A stretch of DNA of 31,786 nucleotides from Liolophura sinensis (GCF_032854445.1 NW_027018391.1:1-31786); one strand, 5' to 3'. Counted from the first letter of the stretch, positions 21,129 to 31,786 are shown. The notes: generated by a model not told the origin, from the sequence alone. Program-made: numbers and translations.

Positions 21129-24100
21129 TTGATCATTGATGTCATAATCACGTGCCCAGCAACGGCTCTTACTCCATGGAAACCAGGGATATTTGCAATT
21201 TTTTAACAGCTGCCGATGCCTGGCCCAATTCCAGATCTTTTGGCACCTTATAAATATGGGTCAGTGTTTAGTTGTACTTTTTACAGCAGACTGTATCAAG
21301 TACCTTGTGTTTTTTATGTACAAATGGTGTGGTTTTTCTACACGTAGATAAAGACATTGAGATTGTCTTGCACTTAGAAGTAAGACAATTGCTGGGTGAG
21401 TTGAATGGGCTTAGCCGATAGATTTGACGTCTTCTGAGCTACAGCAGGGCACATAACTTATAGTCAAAAGTTGAATATAGTAATGACCAGTCGCGATTGT
21501 ACAGAGTACAGTGTAGCCGATTTCAATTAACAAAAAGACCAGGTAAAAATGCAAAAGTGGAAAAACTGTTCCAGTGCTGCTGGTAAGAGGCTAATCCGAC
21601 GTATTTTGTGACGACAAATCGAATGGTGCAAACCGCGTTGCTCTCCGACCAATACTTTTGGCTGTAGTGACAGATCAATGATCATTGATGTCATAATCAC
21701 GTGCCCAGCAACGGCTCTTACTCCATGGAAACCAGGGAAATTTGCAATTTTTCAACAGCTGCCGATGCCTGGCTCAATTCCGCATCTTTTGGCACCTTAC
21801 TGAAGTGGGTTAGTGTTCAGTTGTACTTTTCACAGCAGACTGTATCAAGTACCTTGTGGTTTTCACGTACAAATGGTGTGGTTTTTCTACACGTAGATAA
21901 AGACATTGAGATTGTCTTGCACTTAGAAGTAAGGCAATTGCTGGGTGAGTTAAATGGGCTTGGCCCAAAGATTTGACGTCTTCTGGGCTACCGAAGGGCA
22001 CATAACTTATAGTCAAAAGTTGAATATAGTAATGACCAGTCGCGATTGTACAGAGTGCAGTGTAGCCGATTTCAATTAACAAAAAGACCAGGCAAAAATG
22101 CAAAAGTGGAAAATCTGTTCCAGTGCTGCTGGTAAGAGGCTAATCCGACGTATTTTGTGACGACAAATCGAATGGTGCAAACCGCGTTGCTCTCCGACCA
22201 ATACTTTTGCCTGTAGTGACAATTGAATGATCATTTATTTCATAATCACGTGCCCAGCAACGGCTCTTACTCCATGGAAACCAGGGAAATTTGCAATTTT
22301 TCAACAGCTGCCGATGCCTGGCTCAATTCCTCATCTTTTGGCACCTTACTGAAGTGGGTCAGTGTTCAGTTGTACTTTTTACAGCAGACTGTATCAAGTA
22401 CCTTGTGGTTTTCACGTACAAATGGTGTGGTTTTTCTACACGTAGATAAAGACATTGAGATTGTCTTGCACTTAGAAGTAAGGCAATTGCTGGGTGAGTT
22501 AAATGGGCTTAGCCCAAAGATTTGACGTCTTCTGGGCTACCGAAGGGCACATAACTTATAGTCAAAAGTTGAATATAGTAATGACCAGTCGCGATTGTAC
22601 AGAGTGCAGTGTAGCCGATTTCAATTAACAAAAAGACCAGGCAAAAATGCAAAAGTGGAAAAACTGTTCCAGTGCTGCTGGTAAGAGGCTAATCCGACGT
22701 ATTTTGTGACGACAAATCGAATGATGCAAACCGCGTTGCTCTCCGACCAATACTTTTGCCTGTAGTGACAATTGAATGATCATTTATGTCATAATCACGT
22801 GCCCAGCAACGGCTCTTACTCCATGGAAACCAGGGAAATTTGCAATTTTTCAACAGCTGCCGATGCCTGGCTCAATTCCGCATCTTTTGGCACCTTACTG
22901 AAGTGGGTCAGTGTTCAGTTGTACTTTTTACAGCAGACTGTATCAAGTACCTTGTGGTTTTCACGTACAAATGGTGTGGTTTTTCTACACGTAGATAAAG
23001 ACATTGAGATTGTCTTGCACTTAGAAGTAAGGCAATTGCTGGGTGAGTTAAATGGGCTTAGCCCAAAGATTTGACGTCTTCTGGGCTACCGAAGGGCACA
23101 TAACTTATAGTCAAAAGTTGAATATAGTAATGACCAGTCGCGATTGTACAGAGTGCAGTTTAGCCGATTTCAATTAACAAAAAGACCAGGCAAAAATGCA
23201 AAAGTGGAAAAACTGTTCTAGTGCTATTAGTCAGAAGCTAATCCGACGTATTTTGTGACGAGAAATCGAATGGTGCAAACCGCGTTGCTCTCCGACCAAT
23301 ACTTTTGGCTGTAGCGACAGATCAATGATCATTTATGTCATAATCACGTGCCCAGCAACGGCTCTTACTCCATGGAAACCAGGGAAATTTGCAATTTTTT
23401 AACAGCTGCCGATGCCTGGCCTAATTCCACATCTGTTTGCACCTTATAAATGTGGATCAGTGTTCAGTTGTACTTTTGACAGCAGACTGTATCAAGTACC
23501 TTGTGTTTTTTATGTACAAATGGTGTGGTTTTTCTACACGTAGATAAAGACATAGAGATTCTCTTGGACTTAGAAGTAAGACAATTGCTGGGTGAGTTAA
23601 ATGGGCTTAGCCCAAAGATTTGACGTCTTCTGGGCTACCGAAGGGCACATAACTTATAGTCAAAAGTTGAATATAGTAATGACCAGTCGCGATTGTACAG
23701 AGTACAGTGTAGCCGATTTCAATTAACAAAAAGACCAGGCAAAAATGCAAAAGTGGAAAAACTGTTCCAGTGCTGCTGGTAAGAGGCTAATCCGACGTAT
23801 TTTGTGACGACAAATCGAATGGTGCAAACCGCGTTGATCTCGGACCAATACTTTTGCCTGTAGTGACAATTGAATGATCATTTATGTCATAATCACGTGC
23901 CCAGCAACGGCACTTACTTAATGAAAACCAGGGAAATTTGCAATTTTTCAACAGCTGCCGATGCCTGGCTCAATTCCGCATCTTTTGGCACCTTACTGAA
24001 GTGGGTCAGTGTTCGGTTGTACTTTTTACAGCAGACTGTATCAAGTACCTTGTGGTTTTCACGTACAAATGGTGTGGTTTTTCTACACGTAGATAAAGAC

Positions 24101-24422
24101 ATTGAGATTGTCTTGGACTTAGAGGTAAGGCAATTGCTGGGTGAGTTAAATGGGCTTAGCCCAAAGATTTCAGGTCTTCTGAGCTACCGAAAGGCACATA
24201 ACTTATAGTCAAAAGTTGAATATAGTAATGACCAGTCGCGATTGTACAGAGTACAGTGTAGCCGATTTCAATTAACAAAAAGTCCAGATAAAAATGCAAA
24301 AGTGGAAAAACTGTTCCAGTGCTGCTGGTAAGAGGCTAATCCGACGTATTTTGTGACGAAAAATCGAATGGTGCAAATCTTGTTGCTCTTCGACCAATAC
24401 GTTTGGCTGTAGCGACAATTGA
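21129..24422 (+). repeat. Third higher-order copy, expanded to six monomers (3294 bp)
   Basis: Monomers at 21129, 21678, 22227 and 22776 follow the five-unit order; the first differs by CCAGATC for CCACATC. Two units then stand where one is expected. That at 23325 is a divergent type (CCTAATTCCACATCTGTTTGC, TATAAATGTGGATC, ATAGAGATTCTCTTGGAC, TAAGACAATTG). That at 23874 has ACTTACTTAATGAAAACC early, but ends like the normal fifth unit (TTTCAGG, GAGCTACCGAAAGG, GTCCAGATAAAAATGC). The divergent unit resembles monomers of the inverted arm, so the extra unit looks inserted. Confidence 0.82.
21674..21689. other. 16-bp perfect palindrome (3 of 5)
   Basis: Same ATCAATGATCATTGAT sequence, in the second monomer of higher-order copy 3. 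Confidence 0.9.
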
Positions 24423-26582
24423 TTGATCATTGATGTCATAATCACGTGCCCAGCAACGGCTCTTACTCCATGGAAACCAGGGATATTTGCAATTTTTTAA
24501 CAGCTGCCGATGCCTGGCCCAATTCCACTTCTTTTGGCACCTTATAAATATGGGTCAGTGTTTAGTTGTACTTTTTACAGCAGACTGTATCAAGTACCTT
24601 GTGTTTTTTATGTACAAATGGTGTGGTTTTTCTACACGTAGATAAAGACATTGAGATTGTCTTGCACTTAGAAGTAAGGCAATTGCTGGGTGAGTTGAAT
24701 GGGCTTAGCCGATAGATTTGACGTCTTCTGAGCTACCGCAGGGCACATAACTTATAGTCAAAAGTTGAATATAGTAATGACCAGTCGCGATTGTACAGAG
24801 TACAGTGTAGCCGATTTCAATTAACAAAAAGACCAGGTAAAAATGCAAAAGTGGAAAAACTGTTCCAGTGCTGCTGGTAAGAGGCTAATCCGACGTATTT
24901 TGTGACGAGAAATCGAATGGTGGAAACCGCGTTGCTCTCCGACCAATACTTTTGGCTGTAGTGACAGATCAATGATCATTGATGTCATAATCACGTGCCC
25001 AGCAACGGCTCTTACTCCATGGAAACCAGGGAAATTTGCAATTTTTCAACAGCTGCCGATGCCTGGCTCAATTCCGCATCTTTTGGCACCTTACTGAAGT
25101 GGGTCAGTGTTCAGTTGTACTTTTTACAGCAGACTGTATCAAGTACCTTGTGGTTTTCACGTACAAATGGTGTGGTTTTTCTACACGTAGATAAAGACAT
25201 TGAGATTGTCTTGCACTTAGAAGTAAGGCAATTGCTGGGTGAGTTAAATGGGCTTGGCCCAAAGATTTGACGTCTTCTGGGCTACCGAAGGGCACATAAC
25301 TTATAGTCAAAAGTTGAATATAGTAATGACCAGTCGCGATTGTACAGAGTGCAGTGTAGCCGATTTCAATTAACAAAAAAGACCAGGCAAAAATGCAAAA
25401 GTGGAAAATCTGTTCCAGTGCTGCTGGTAAGAGGCTAATCCGACGTATTTTGTGACGACAAATCGAATGGTGCAAACCGCGTTGCTCTCCGACCAATACT
25501 TTTGCCTGTAGTGACAATTGAATGATCATTTATTTCATAATCACGTGCCCAGCAACGGCTCTTACTCCATGGAAACCAGGGAAATTTGCAATTTTTCAAC
25601 AGCTGCCGATGCCTGGCTCAATTCCTCATCTTTTGGCACCTTAATGAAGTGGGTCAGTGTTCAGTTGTACTTTTTACAGCAGACTGTATCAAGTACCTTG
25701 TGGTTTTCACGTACAAATGGTGTGGTTTTTCTACACGTAGATAAAGACATTGAGATTGTCTTGCACGTAGAAGTAAGGCAATTGCTGGGTGAGTTAAATG
25801 GGCTTAGCCGAAAGATTTGACGTCTTCTGGGCTACCGAAGGGCACATAACTTATAGTCAAAAGTTGAATATAGTAATGACCAGTCGCGATTGTACAGAGT
25901 GCAGTGTAGCCGATTTCAATTAACAAAAAGACCAGGCAAAAATGCAAAAGTGGAAAAACTGTTCCAGTGCTGCTGGTAAGAGGCTAATCCGACGTATTTT
26001 GTGACGACAAATCGAATGGTGCAAACCGCGTTGCTCTCCGACCAATACTTTTGCCTGTAGTGACAATTGAATGATCATTGATGTCATAATCACGTGCCCA
26101 GCAACGGCTCTTACTCCATGGAAACCAGGGAAATTTGCAATTTTTCAACAGCTGCCGATGCCTGGCTCAATTCCGCATCTTTTGGCACCTTATTCATGTG
26201 GGTCAGTGTTCAGTTGTACTTTTTACAGCAGACTGTATAAAGTACCTTGTGGTTTTCACGTACAAATGGTGTGGTTTTTCTACACGTAGATAAAGACATT
26301 GAGATTGTCTTGCACTTAGAAGTAAGGCAATGGCTGGGTGAGTTAAATGGGCTTAGCCCAAAGATTTGACGTCTTCTGGGCTACCGAAGGGCACATAACT
26401 TATAGTCAAAAGTTGAATATAGTAATGACCAGTCGCGATTGTACAGAGTACAGTGTAGCCGATTTCAATTAACAAAAAGACCAGGTAAAAATGCAAAAGT
26501 GGAAAAACTGTTCCAGTGCTGCTGGTAAGAGGCTAATCCGACGTATTTTGTGACGAAAAATCGAATGGTGCAAACCGCGTTG
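24423..26582 (+). repeat. Fourth higher-order copy, truncated at the inversion
   Basis: Monomers at 24423, 24972, 25522 and 26071 correspond to the first four positions of the five-unit repeat. The first keeps TATAAATATGGG but has CCACTTC and AAGGCAATTG. The second keeps the 16-bp palindrome. The third keeps ATTTATTTC and adds TTAATGAAG and GCACGTAGAAG. The fourth ends at unit position 512 or 513, where orientation switches. The fifth monomer is missing. Confidence 0.82.
24968..24983. other. 16-bp perfect palindrome (4 of 5)
   Basis: Same ATCAATGATCATTGAT sequence, in the second monomer of the truncated higher-order copy 4. Confidence 0.9.
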
Positions 26583-26710
26583 CATGAATAAGGTGCCAAT
26601 AGATGCGGAATTGAGCCAGGCATCGGCAGCTGTTGAAAAATTGCAAATTTCCCTGGTTTCCATGGAGTAAGAGCCGTTGCTGGGCACGTGATTATGACAT
26701 AAATGATCAT
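26071..26710. repeat. Centre of a large inverted repeat
   Basis: Unit positions 1-128 occur forward at 26071-26198 and reverse-complemented at 26583-26710, separated by a 384-bp spacer (26199-26582) that is itself monomer sequence. I noted two mismatches between these arms: GATG against TATG just after the landmark, and CTTTTGGC against CTATTGGC near the junction. Beyond them the whole forward and inverted arrays are potentially complementary for at least 5 kb on each side, with monomer-level divergence. The symmetry centre is near 26390. Confidence 0.85.
26583..26583. other. Orientation-switch junction between the two arrays
   Basis: The forward monomer that starts at 26071 runs normally to CAAACCGCGTTG (26582). 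The next bases, CATGAATAAGGTGCC, are the reverse complement of unit positions 128 downward. The C at 26583 fits both sides, so there is one base of microhomology and no inserted DNA. Relative to complete units, positions 514-549 of the forward copy and 129-549 of the inverted copy are absent. The join is abrupt, with no transposon or target-site duplication visible. It could be a real inversion breakpoint or fold-back, or an assembly or read artefact. Confidence 0.9.
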
Positions 26711-27679
26711 TCAATTGTCACTACAGGCAAAAGTATTGGTCGGAGAGCAACGCGGTTTGCACCATTCGATTTCTCGTCACAAAATACGTCGGATTAGCCT
26801 CTTACCAGCAGCACTGGAACAGTTTTTCCACTTTTGCATTTTTTTCTGGTCTTTTTGTTAATTGAAATCGGCTACACTGTACTCTGTACAATCGCGACTG
26901 GTCATTACTATATTCAACTTTTGACTATAAGTTATGTGCTCTTCGGTAGCCCAGAAGACGTCAAATCTTTCGGCTAAGCCCATTTAACTCACCCAGCAAT
27001 TGTCTTACTTCTAAGTCCAAGACAATCTCAATGTCTTTATCTACGTGTAGAAAAACCAGACCATTTGTACATAAAAAACACAAGGTACTTGATACAGTCT
27101 GCTGTAAAAAGTACAACTGAACACTAACTCACTTCAGTAAGGTGCCAAAAGATGCGGAATTGAGCCAGGCATCGGCAGCTGTTGAAAAATTGCAAATTTC
27201 CCTGGTTTCCATGGAGTAAGAGCCGTTGCTGGGCACGTGATTATGACATAAATGATCATTCAATTGTCACTACAGCCAAAAGTATTGGTCGGAGAGCAAC
27301 GCGGTTTGCACCATTCGATTTGTCGTCACAAAATACGTCGGATTAGCCTCTTACTAGCAGCACTGGAACAGTTTTTCCACTTTTGCATTTTTACCTGGTC
27401 TTTTCGTTAATTGAAATCGGCTACACTGTACTCTGTACAATCGCGACTGGTCATTACTATATTCAACTTTTGACTATAAGTTATGTGCCCTTCGGTAGCC
27501 CAGAAGACGTCAAATCTTTCGGCTAAGCCCATTTAACTCACCCAGCAATTGTCTTACTTCTAAGTCCAAGACAATCTCAATGTCTTTATCTACGTGTAGA
27601 AAAACCACACCATTTGTACATAAAAAACACAAGGTACTTGATACAGTCTGCTGTAAAAAGTACAACTAAACACTGACCC

Positions 27680-28075
27680 ACATTTATAAGGTGCCAAAAG
27701 ATGTGGAATTGGGCCAGGCATCGGCAGCTGTTAAAAAATTGCAAATATCCCTGGTTTCCATGGAGTAAGAGCCGTTGCTGGGCACGTGATTATGACATAA
27801 ATGATCATTGATCTGTCGCTACAGCCTAAAGTATTGGTCGGAGAGCAACGCGGTTTGCACCATTCGATTTCTTGTCACAAAATACGTCGGATTAGGCTTT
27901 TACTAGTAGCACTGGAACAGTTTTTCCACTTTTGCATTTTTGCCTGGTCTTTTTGGTAATTGAAATCGGCTACACTGTACTCTGTACAATCGCGACTGGT
28001 CATTACTATATTCAACTTTTGACTATAAGTTATGTGCCCTTCGGTAGCCCAGAAGACCTGAAATCTTTGGGCTAA
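27680..28075 (-). repeat. Inverted-arm segment duplicated at 29876-30271
   Basis: This segment and the one 2196 bp (four monomers) to the right share rare variants, in + strand order: CATTTATAAGGTGCC with GATGTGGAATTGGGCC, ATATCCCTGG, TGATCATTGATCTGTCGC, TTACTAGTAGCACTGG, TTTTTGCCTGG, and GACCTGAAATCTTTGGG (the alternative hairpin loop). Limits are approximate. It shows higher-order structure in the inverted arm, though less regular than in the forward arm. Confidence 0.7.
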
Positions 28076-28740
28076 GCCCATTTAACTCACCCAGCAATTG
28101 CCTTACTTCTAAGTGCAAGACAATCTCAATGTCTTTATCTACGTGTAGAAAAACCACACCATTTGTACGTGAAAAACACAAGGTACTTGATACAGTCTGC
28201 TGTAAAAAGTACAACTGAACACTAACCCACTTCAGTAAGGTGCCAAAAGATGCGGAATTGAGCCAGGTATCGGCAGCTGTTAAAAAATTGCAAATTTCCC
28301 TGGTTTCCATGGAGTAAGAGCCGTTGCTGGGCACGTGATTATGACATAAATGATCATTCAATTGTCACTACAGCAAAAAGTATTGGTCGGAGAGCAACGC
28401 GGTTTGCACCATTCGATTTCTCGTCACAAAATACGTCGGATTAGCTCCATAGCAGCAGCACTGGAACAATTTTTCCACTTTTGCATTTTTACCTCGTCTT
28501 TTTGTTAATTGAAATCGGCTACACTGTACTCTGTACAATCGCGACTGGTCATTACTATATTCAACTTTTGACTATAAGTTATGTGCCCTTCGGTAGCCCA
28601 GAAGACGTCAAATCTTTCGGCTAAGCCCATTTAACTCACCCAGCAATTGTCTTACTTCTAAGTCCAAGACAATCTCAATGTCTTTATCTACGTGTAGAAA
28701 AACCAGACCATTTGTACATAAAAAACACAAAGTACTTGAT

Positions 28741-29270
28741 ACAGTCTGCTGTAAAAAGTACAACTAACCACAAACCAACATGAATAAGGTGCCAAAAGAT
28801 ACGGAATTGATCCAGGTATCGGCAGCTGTTAAAAAATTGCAAATTTCCCTGGTTTCCATGGAGAAAGAGCCGTTGCTGGGCACGTGATTATGACATAAAT
28901 GATCATTCAATTGTCACTACAGCAAAAAGTATTGGTCGGAGAGCAACGCGGTTTGCACCATTCGATTTCTCGTCACAAAATACGTCGGATTAGCTCCATA
29001 GCAGCAGCACTGGAACAATTTTTCCACTTTTGCATTTTTACCTGGTCTTTTTGTTAATTGAAATCGGCTACACTGTACTCTGTACAATCGCGACTGGTCA
29101 TTACTATATTCAACTTTTGACTATAAGTTATGTGCCCTTCGGTAGCCCAGAAGACGTCAAATCTTTCGGCTAAGCCCATTTAAATCACCCAGCAATTGTC
29201 TTACTTCTAAGTCCAAGACAATCTCAATGTCTTTATCTACGTGTAGAAAAACCACACCATTTGTACATAA
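28741..29270 (-). repeat. Inverted-arm segment duplicated at 30387-30917
   Basis: About one monomer that recurs 1646 bp (three units less one base) to the right. Shared rare variants on the + strand: CTAACCACAAACCAACATG, AAAGATACGGAATTGATCC, CAGCAAAAAGTATTGG, TTAGCTCCATAGCAGCAGC, GGAACAATTTTTCC, and CCATTTAAATCACCC. Because this offset (three units) differs from the four-unit offset of the neighbouring duplication, the inverted arm is a mosaic of overlapping duplications. Edges are approximate. Confidence 0.7.
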
Positions 29271-29875
29271 AAAACACAAGGTACTTGATACAGTCTGCTG
29301 TAAAAAGTACAACTGAACACTGACCCACATTTTTAAAGTTCCAAAAGATGCAGAATTGGGCCATGCATCGGCAGCTGTTAAAAAATTGCAAATATCCCTG
29401 GTTTCCATGGAGTAAGAGCCGTTGCTGGGCACGTGATTATGACATCAATGATCAATCAATTGTCACTACAGCCAAAAGTATTGGTCGGAGAGCAACGCGG
29501 TTTGCACCATTCGACTTATCGTCACAAAATACGTCGGATTAGCCTCTTACCAGCAGCACTGGAACAGTTTTTCCACTTTTGCATTTTTACCTGGTCTTTT
29601 TGTTAATTGAAATCGGCTACACTGTACTCTGTACAATCGCGACTGGTCATTACTATATTCAACTTTTGACTATAAGTTATGTGCCCTTCGGTAGCCCAGA
29701 AGACGTCAAATCTTTGGGCCAAGGCCATTTAACTCACCCAGCAATTGTCTTACTTCTAAGTCCAAGACAATCTCAATGTCTTTATCTACGTGTAGAAAAA
29801 CCACACCATTTGTACGTGAAAACCACAAGGTACTTGATACAGTCTGCTGTAAAAAGTACAACTATACACTGACCC

Positions 29876-30271
29876 ACATTTATAAGGTGCCAAAAGATGT
29901 GGAATTGGGCCAGGCATCGGCAGCTGTTAAAAAATTGCAAATATCCCTGGTTTCCATGGAGTAAGAGCCGTTGCTGGGCACGTGATTATGACATCAATGA
30001 TCATTGATCTGTCGCTACAGCCAAAAGTATTGGTCGGAGAGCAACGCGGTTTGCACCATTCGATTTCTCGTCACAAAATACGTCGGATTAGGCTCTTACT
30101 AGTAGCACTGGAACAGTTTTTCCACTTTTGCATTTTTGCCTGGTCTTTTTGTTAATTGAAATCGGCTACACTGTACTCTGTACAATCGCGACTGGTCATT
30201 ACTATATTCAACTTTTGACTATAAGTTATGTGCCCTTCGGTAGCCCAGAAGACCTGAAATCTTTGGGCTAA
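29876..30271 (-). repeat. Second copy of the 27680-28075 segment
   Basis: This partner shares the diagnostic variants listed for 27680-28075. It differs by ACATCAATGATC for ACATAAATGATC, CAGCCAAAAG for CAGCCTAAAG and GGCTCTTAC for GGCTTTTAC. The ACATCAATGATC change completes the 16-bp palindrome here. Confidence 0.7.
29993..30008. other. 16-bp perfect palindrome (5 of 5, inverted arm)
   Basis: Same ATCAATGATCATTGAT sequence in the inverted arm. The related units at 27808 and 29455 carry only one half of the extension (right and left respectively). Confidence 0.88.
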
Positions 30272-30386
30272 GCCCATTTAACTCACCCAAAAATTGTCTT
30301 ACTTCTAAGTCCAAACAATCTCAATGTCTTTATCTACGTGTAGAAAAACCACACCATTTGTACATAAAAAACACAAGGTACTTGAT

Positions 30387-30917
30387 ACAGTCTGCTGTAA
30401 AAAGTACAACTAACCACAAACCAACATGAATAAGGTGCCAAAAGATACGGAATTGATCCAGGTATCGGCAGCTGTTAAAAAATTGCAAATTTCCCTGGTT
30501 TCCATGGAGTAAGAGCCGTTGCTGGGCACGTGATTATGACATAAATGATCATTCAATTGTCACTACAGCAAAAAGTATTGGTCGGAGAGCAACGCGGTTT
30601 GCACCATTCGATTTCTCGTCACAAAATACGTCGGATTAGCTCCATAGCAGCAGCACTGGAACAATTTTTCCACTTTTGCATTTTTACCTGGTCTTTTTGT
30701 TAATTGAAATCGGCTACACTGTACTCTGTACAATCGCGACTGGTCATTACTATATTCAACTTTTGACTATAAGTTATGTTGCCCTTCGGTAGCCCAGAAC
30801 ACGTCAAATCTTTCGGCTAAGCCCATTTAAATCACCCAGCAATTGTCTTACTTCTAAGTCCAAGACAATCTCAATGTCTTTATCTACGTGTAGAAAAACC
30901 ACACCATTTGTACGTGA
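30387..30917 (-). repeat. Second copy of the 28741-29270 segment
   Basis: It carries the same rare variants as 28741-29270, including CTAACCACAAACCAACATG and TTTAAATCACCC. Differences include GGAGTAAGAG for GGAGAAAGAG, an extra T in TTATGTTGCCC and CAGAACACGTC for CAGAAGACGTC. The TTAGCTCCATAGCAGCAGC and GGAACAATTTTTCC variants also occur near 28440 and 31737 in units otherwise of different type, so they spread independently. Confidence 0.7.
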
Positions 30918-31786
30918 AAACCACAAGGTACTTGATACAGTCTGCTGTAAAAAGTACAACTGAACACTGACCCACTTTAGTAAGGTGCCAAAAGATGCGG
31001 AATTGAGCCAGGCATCGGCAGCTGTTGAAAAATTGCAAATTTCCCTGGTTTCCATGGAGTAAGAGCCGTTGCTGGGCACGTGATTATGACATAAATGATC
31101 ATTCAATTGTCACTACAGCCAAAAGTATTGGTCGGAGAGCAACGCGGTTTGCACCATTCGATTTCTCGTCACAAAATACGTCGGATTAGCCTCTTACCAG
31201 CAGCACTGGAACAGTTTTTCCACTTTTGCATTTTTACCTGGTCTTTTTGTTAATTGAAATCGGCTACACTGTACTCTGTACAATCGCGACTGGTCATTAC
31301 TATATTCAACTTTTGACTATACGTTATGTGCCCTTCGGTAGCCCAGAAGACGTCAAATCTTTCGGCTAAGCCCATTTAACTCACCCAGCAATTGTCTTAC
31401 TTCTAAGTCCAAGACAATCTCAATGTCTTTATCTACGTGTAGAAAAACCACACCATTTGTACATAAAAAACACAAGGTACTTGATACAGTCTGCTGTAAA
31501 AAGTACAACTATACACTGACCCACATTTATAAGGTGCCAAAAGATGTGGAATTGGGCCAGGCATCGGCAGCTGTTAAAAAATTGCAAATTTCCCTGGTTT
31601 CCATGGAGTAAGAGCCGTTGCTGGGCACGTGATTATGACATAAATGTTCATTCAATTGTCACTACAGGCAAAAGTATTGGTCGGAGAGCAACGCGGTTTG
31701 CACCATTCGATTTCTCGTCACAAAATACGTCGGATTAGCTCCATAGCAGCAGCACTGGAACAATTTTTCCACTTTTGCATTTTTAC

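Larger units (their letters stand above)
1..26583 (+). repeat. 549-bp satellite array, forward orientation
   Basis: About 48 head-to-tail copies of one monomer fill this stretch with no unique DNA between them. The ATGATCAT landmark occurs at 200, 749, 1368, 1915, 2463, 3011, 3559, 4110, 4659, 5208, 5756, 6305, 6854, 7404, 7953, 8502, 9051 and then every 549 bp up to 24972, then at 25522 and 26071. A few units carry a one-base variant near it. Spacing is exactly 549 bp for nearly all units after 4110; exceptions are 548 (5208 to 5756, a base lost in an A-run near 5610), 550 (6854 to 7404, an extra T near 7060) and 550 (24972 to 25522, an extra A near 25375). The window begins at unit position 351, so the array continues leftward. 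Such uniformity is typical of satellite DNA homogenised by unequal exchange or gene conversion. The family is not one I recognise. Confidence 0.98.
26583..31786 (-). repeat. 549-bp satellite array, inverted orientation
   Basis: The same monomer continues here on the opposite strand, about 9.5 copies. The palindromic landmark, given by its right-hand base (unit position 1 on the minus strand), lies at 26710, 27259, 27808, 28357, 28906, 29455, 30004, 30552, 31102 and 31651. Spacing is 549 except 548 and 550 around 30552, explained by a lost base near 30315 (CCAAACAAT) and a gained T near 30780 (TATGTTGCCC). The last copy is mutated to ATGTTCAT. These monomers differ from each other more than those of the forward array. 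Recurrent variants on the minus strand include CTTGGACTTAG, TAAGACAATTG and a T-to-A rich TTTTTTATGTAC segment. The window ends at unit position 415, so this arm continues too. Confidence 0.97.

Noticed and set aside
25104-25529. Minus-strand open frame of 141 codons and shorter relatives of about 97
   Set aside because: It lies antisense to the other open frame in the same monomer, its length varies with single substitutions and one indel (the extra A near 25375), and it has no recognisable domain.
26071-26710. Transposon with terminal inverted repeats at the orientation switch
   Set aside because: The arms and the spacer are ordinary monomer sequence, there is no target-site duplication and no non-satellite DNA; a polarity switch explains everything.
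1-31786. CRISPR array
   Set aside because: The periodicity is a 549-bp repeat with no unique spacers and no short 25-40 bp direct repeats.
1-31786. 5S rRNA, rDNA, snRNA or histone tandem cluster
   Set aside because: The monomer shows none of the conserved rRNA, U-snRNA or spliced-leader sequences I know, and no histone-like protein in any frame.
1-31786. CENP-B box
   Set aside because: I found no match to the core TTCG....A..CGGG on either strand, so centromere identity cannot be argued from it.

Overview
This 31.8-kb window is eukaryotic satellite DNA. It is an almost uninterrupted tandem array of one 549-bp monomer (about 42% G+C, counted over one unit at 9600-10148). I find no gene, tRNA, rRNA, recognisable transposon or unique sequence. 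About 48 monomers lie head-to-tail on the + strand (1-26583) and about 9.5 lie in the opposite orientation (26583-31786). Both ends of the window fall inside the array, so its true size is unknown. Nothing identifies the species. The monomer length, higher-order repeats, lack of genes and an internal orientation switch suggest a heterochromatic, pericentromeric or centromeric block of a plant, invertebrate or other eukaryote. I do not recognise the monomer.

Layout, using the palindrome ATGATCAT as base 1 of each unit. (1) 1 to about 4000: monomers full of one-base insertions and deletions plus one 71-bp internal duplication; spacing is irregular (547, 548, 551, 619) and this looks like unpolished contig-end sequence. 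(2) About 4110-9050: clean monomers, mixed order. (3) 9051-14540: a four-monomer higher-order repeat (2196 bp), two full copies and half a third. (4) 14541-15638: two transitional, mosaic monomers. (5) 15639-26582: a five-monomer higher-order repeat (2745 bp): two regular copies, a third expanded to six monomers, and a fourth cut off by the inversion. (6) 26583: the switch point, where unit position 513 joins unit position 128 of an inverted monomer. (7) 26583-31786: an inverted array of more diverged monomers with its own irregular internal duplications.

Each monomer carries two notable structural elements: a run of four back-to-back palindromes in 33 bp (CAATTG, ATGATCAT, TTATG-T-CATAA, CACGTG) and an imperfect 30-nt hairpin whose loop has two co-varying forms. 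Open frames of about 72-141 codons recur on both strands only because the unit is repeated and 549 is divisible by 3. One monomer subtype breaks the main frame with an in-frame TAA, so I do not call any as genes.
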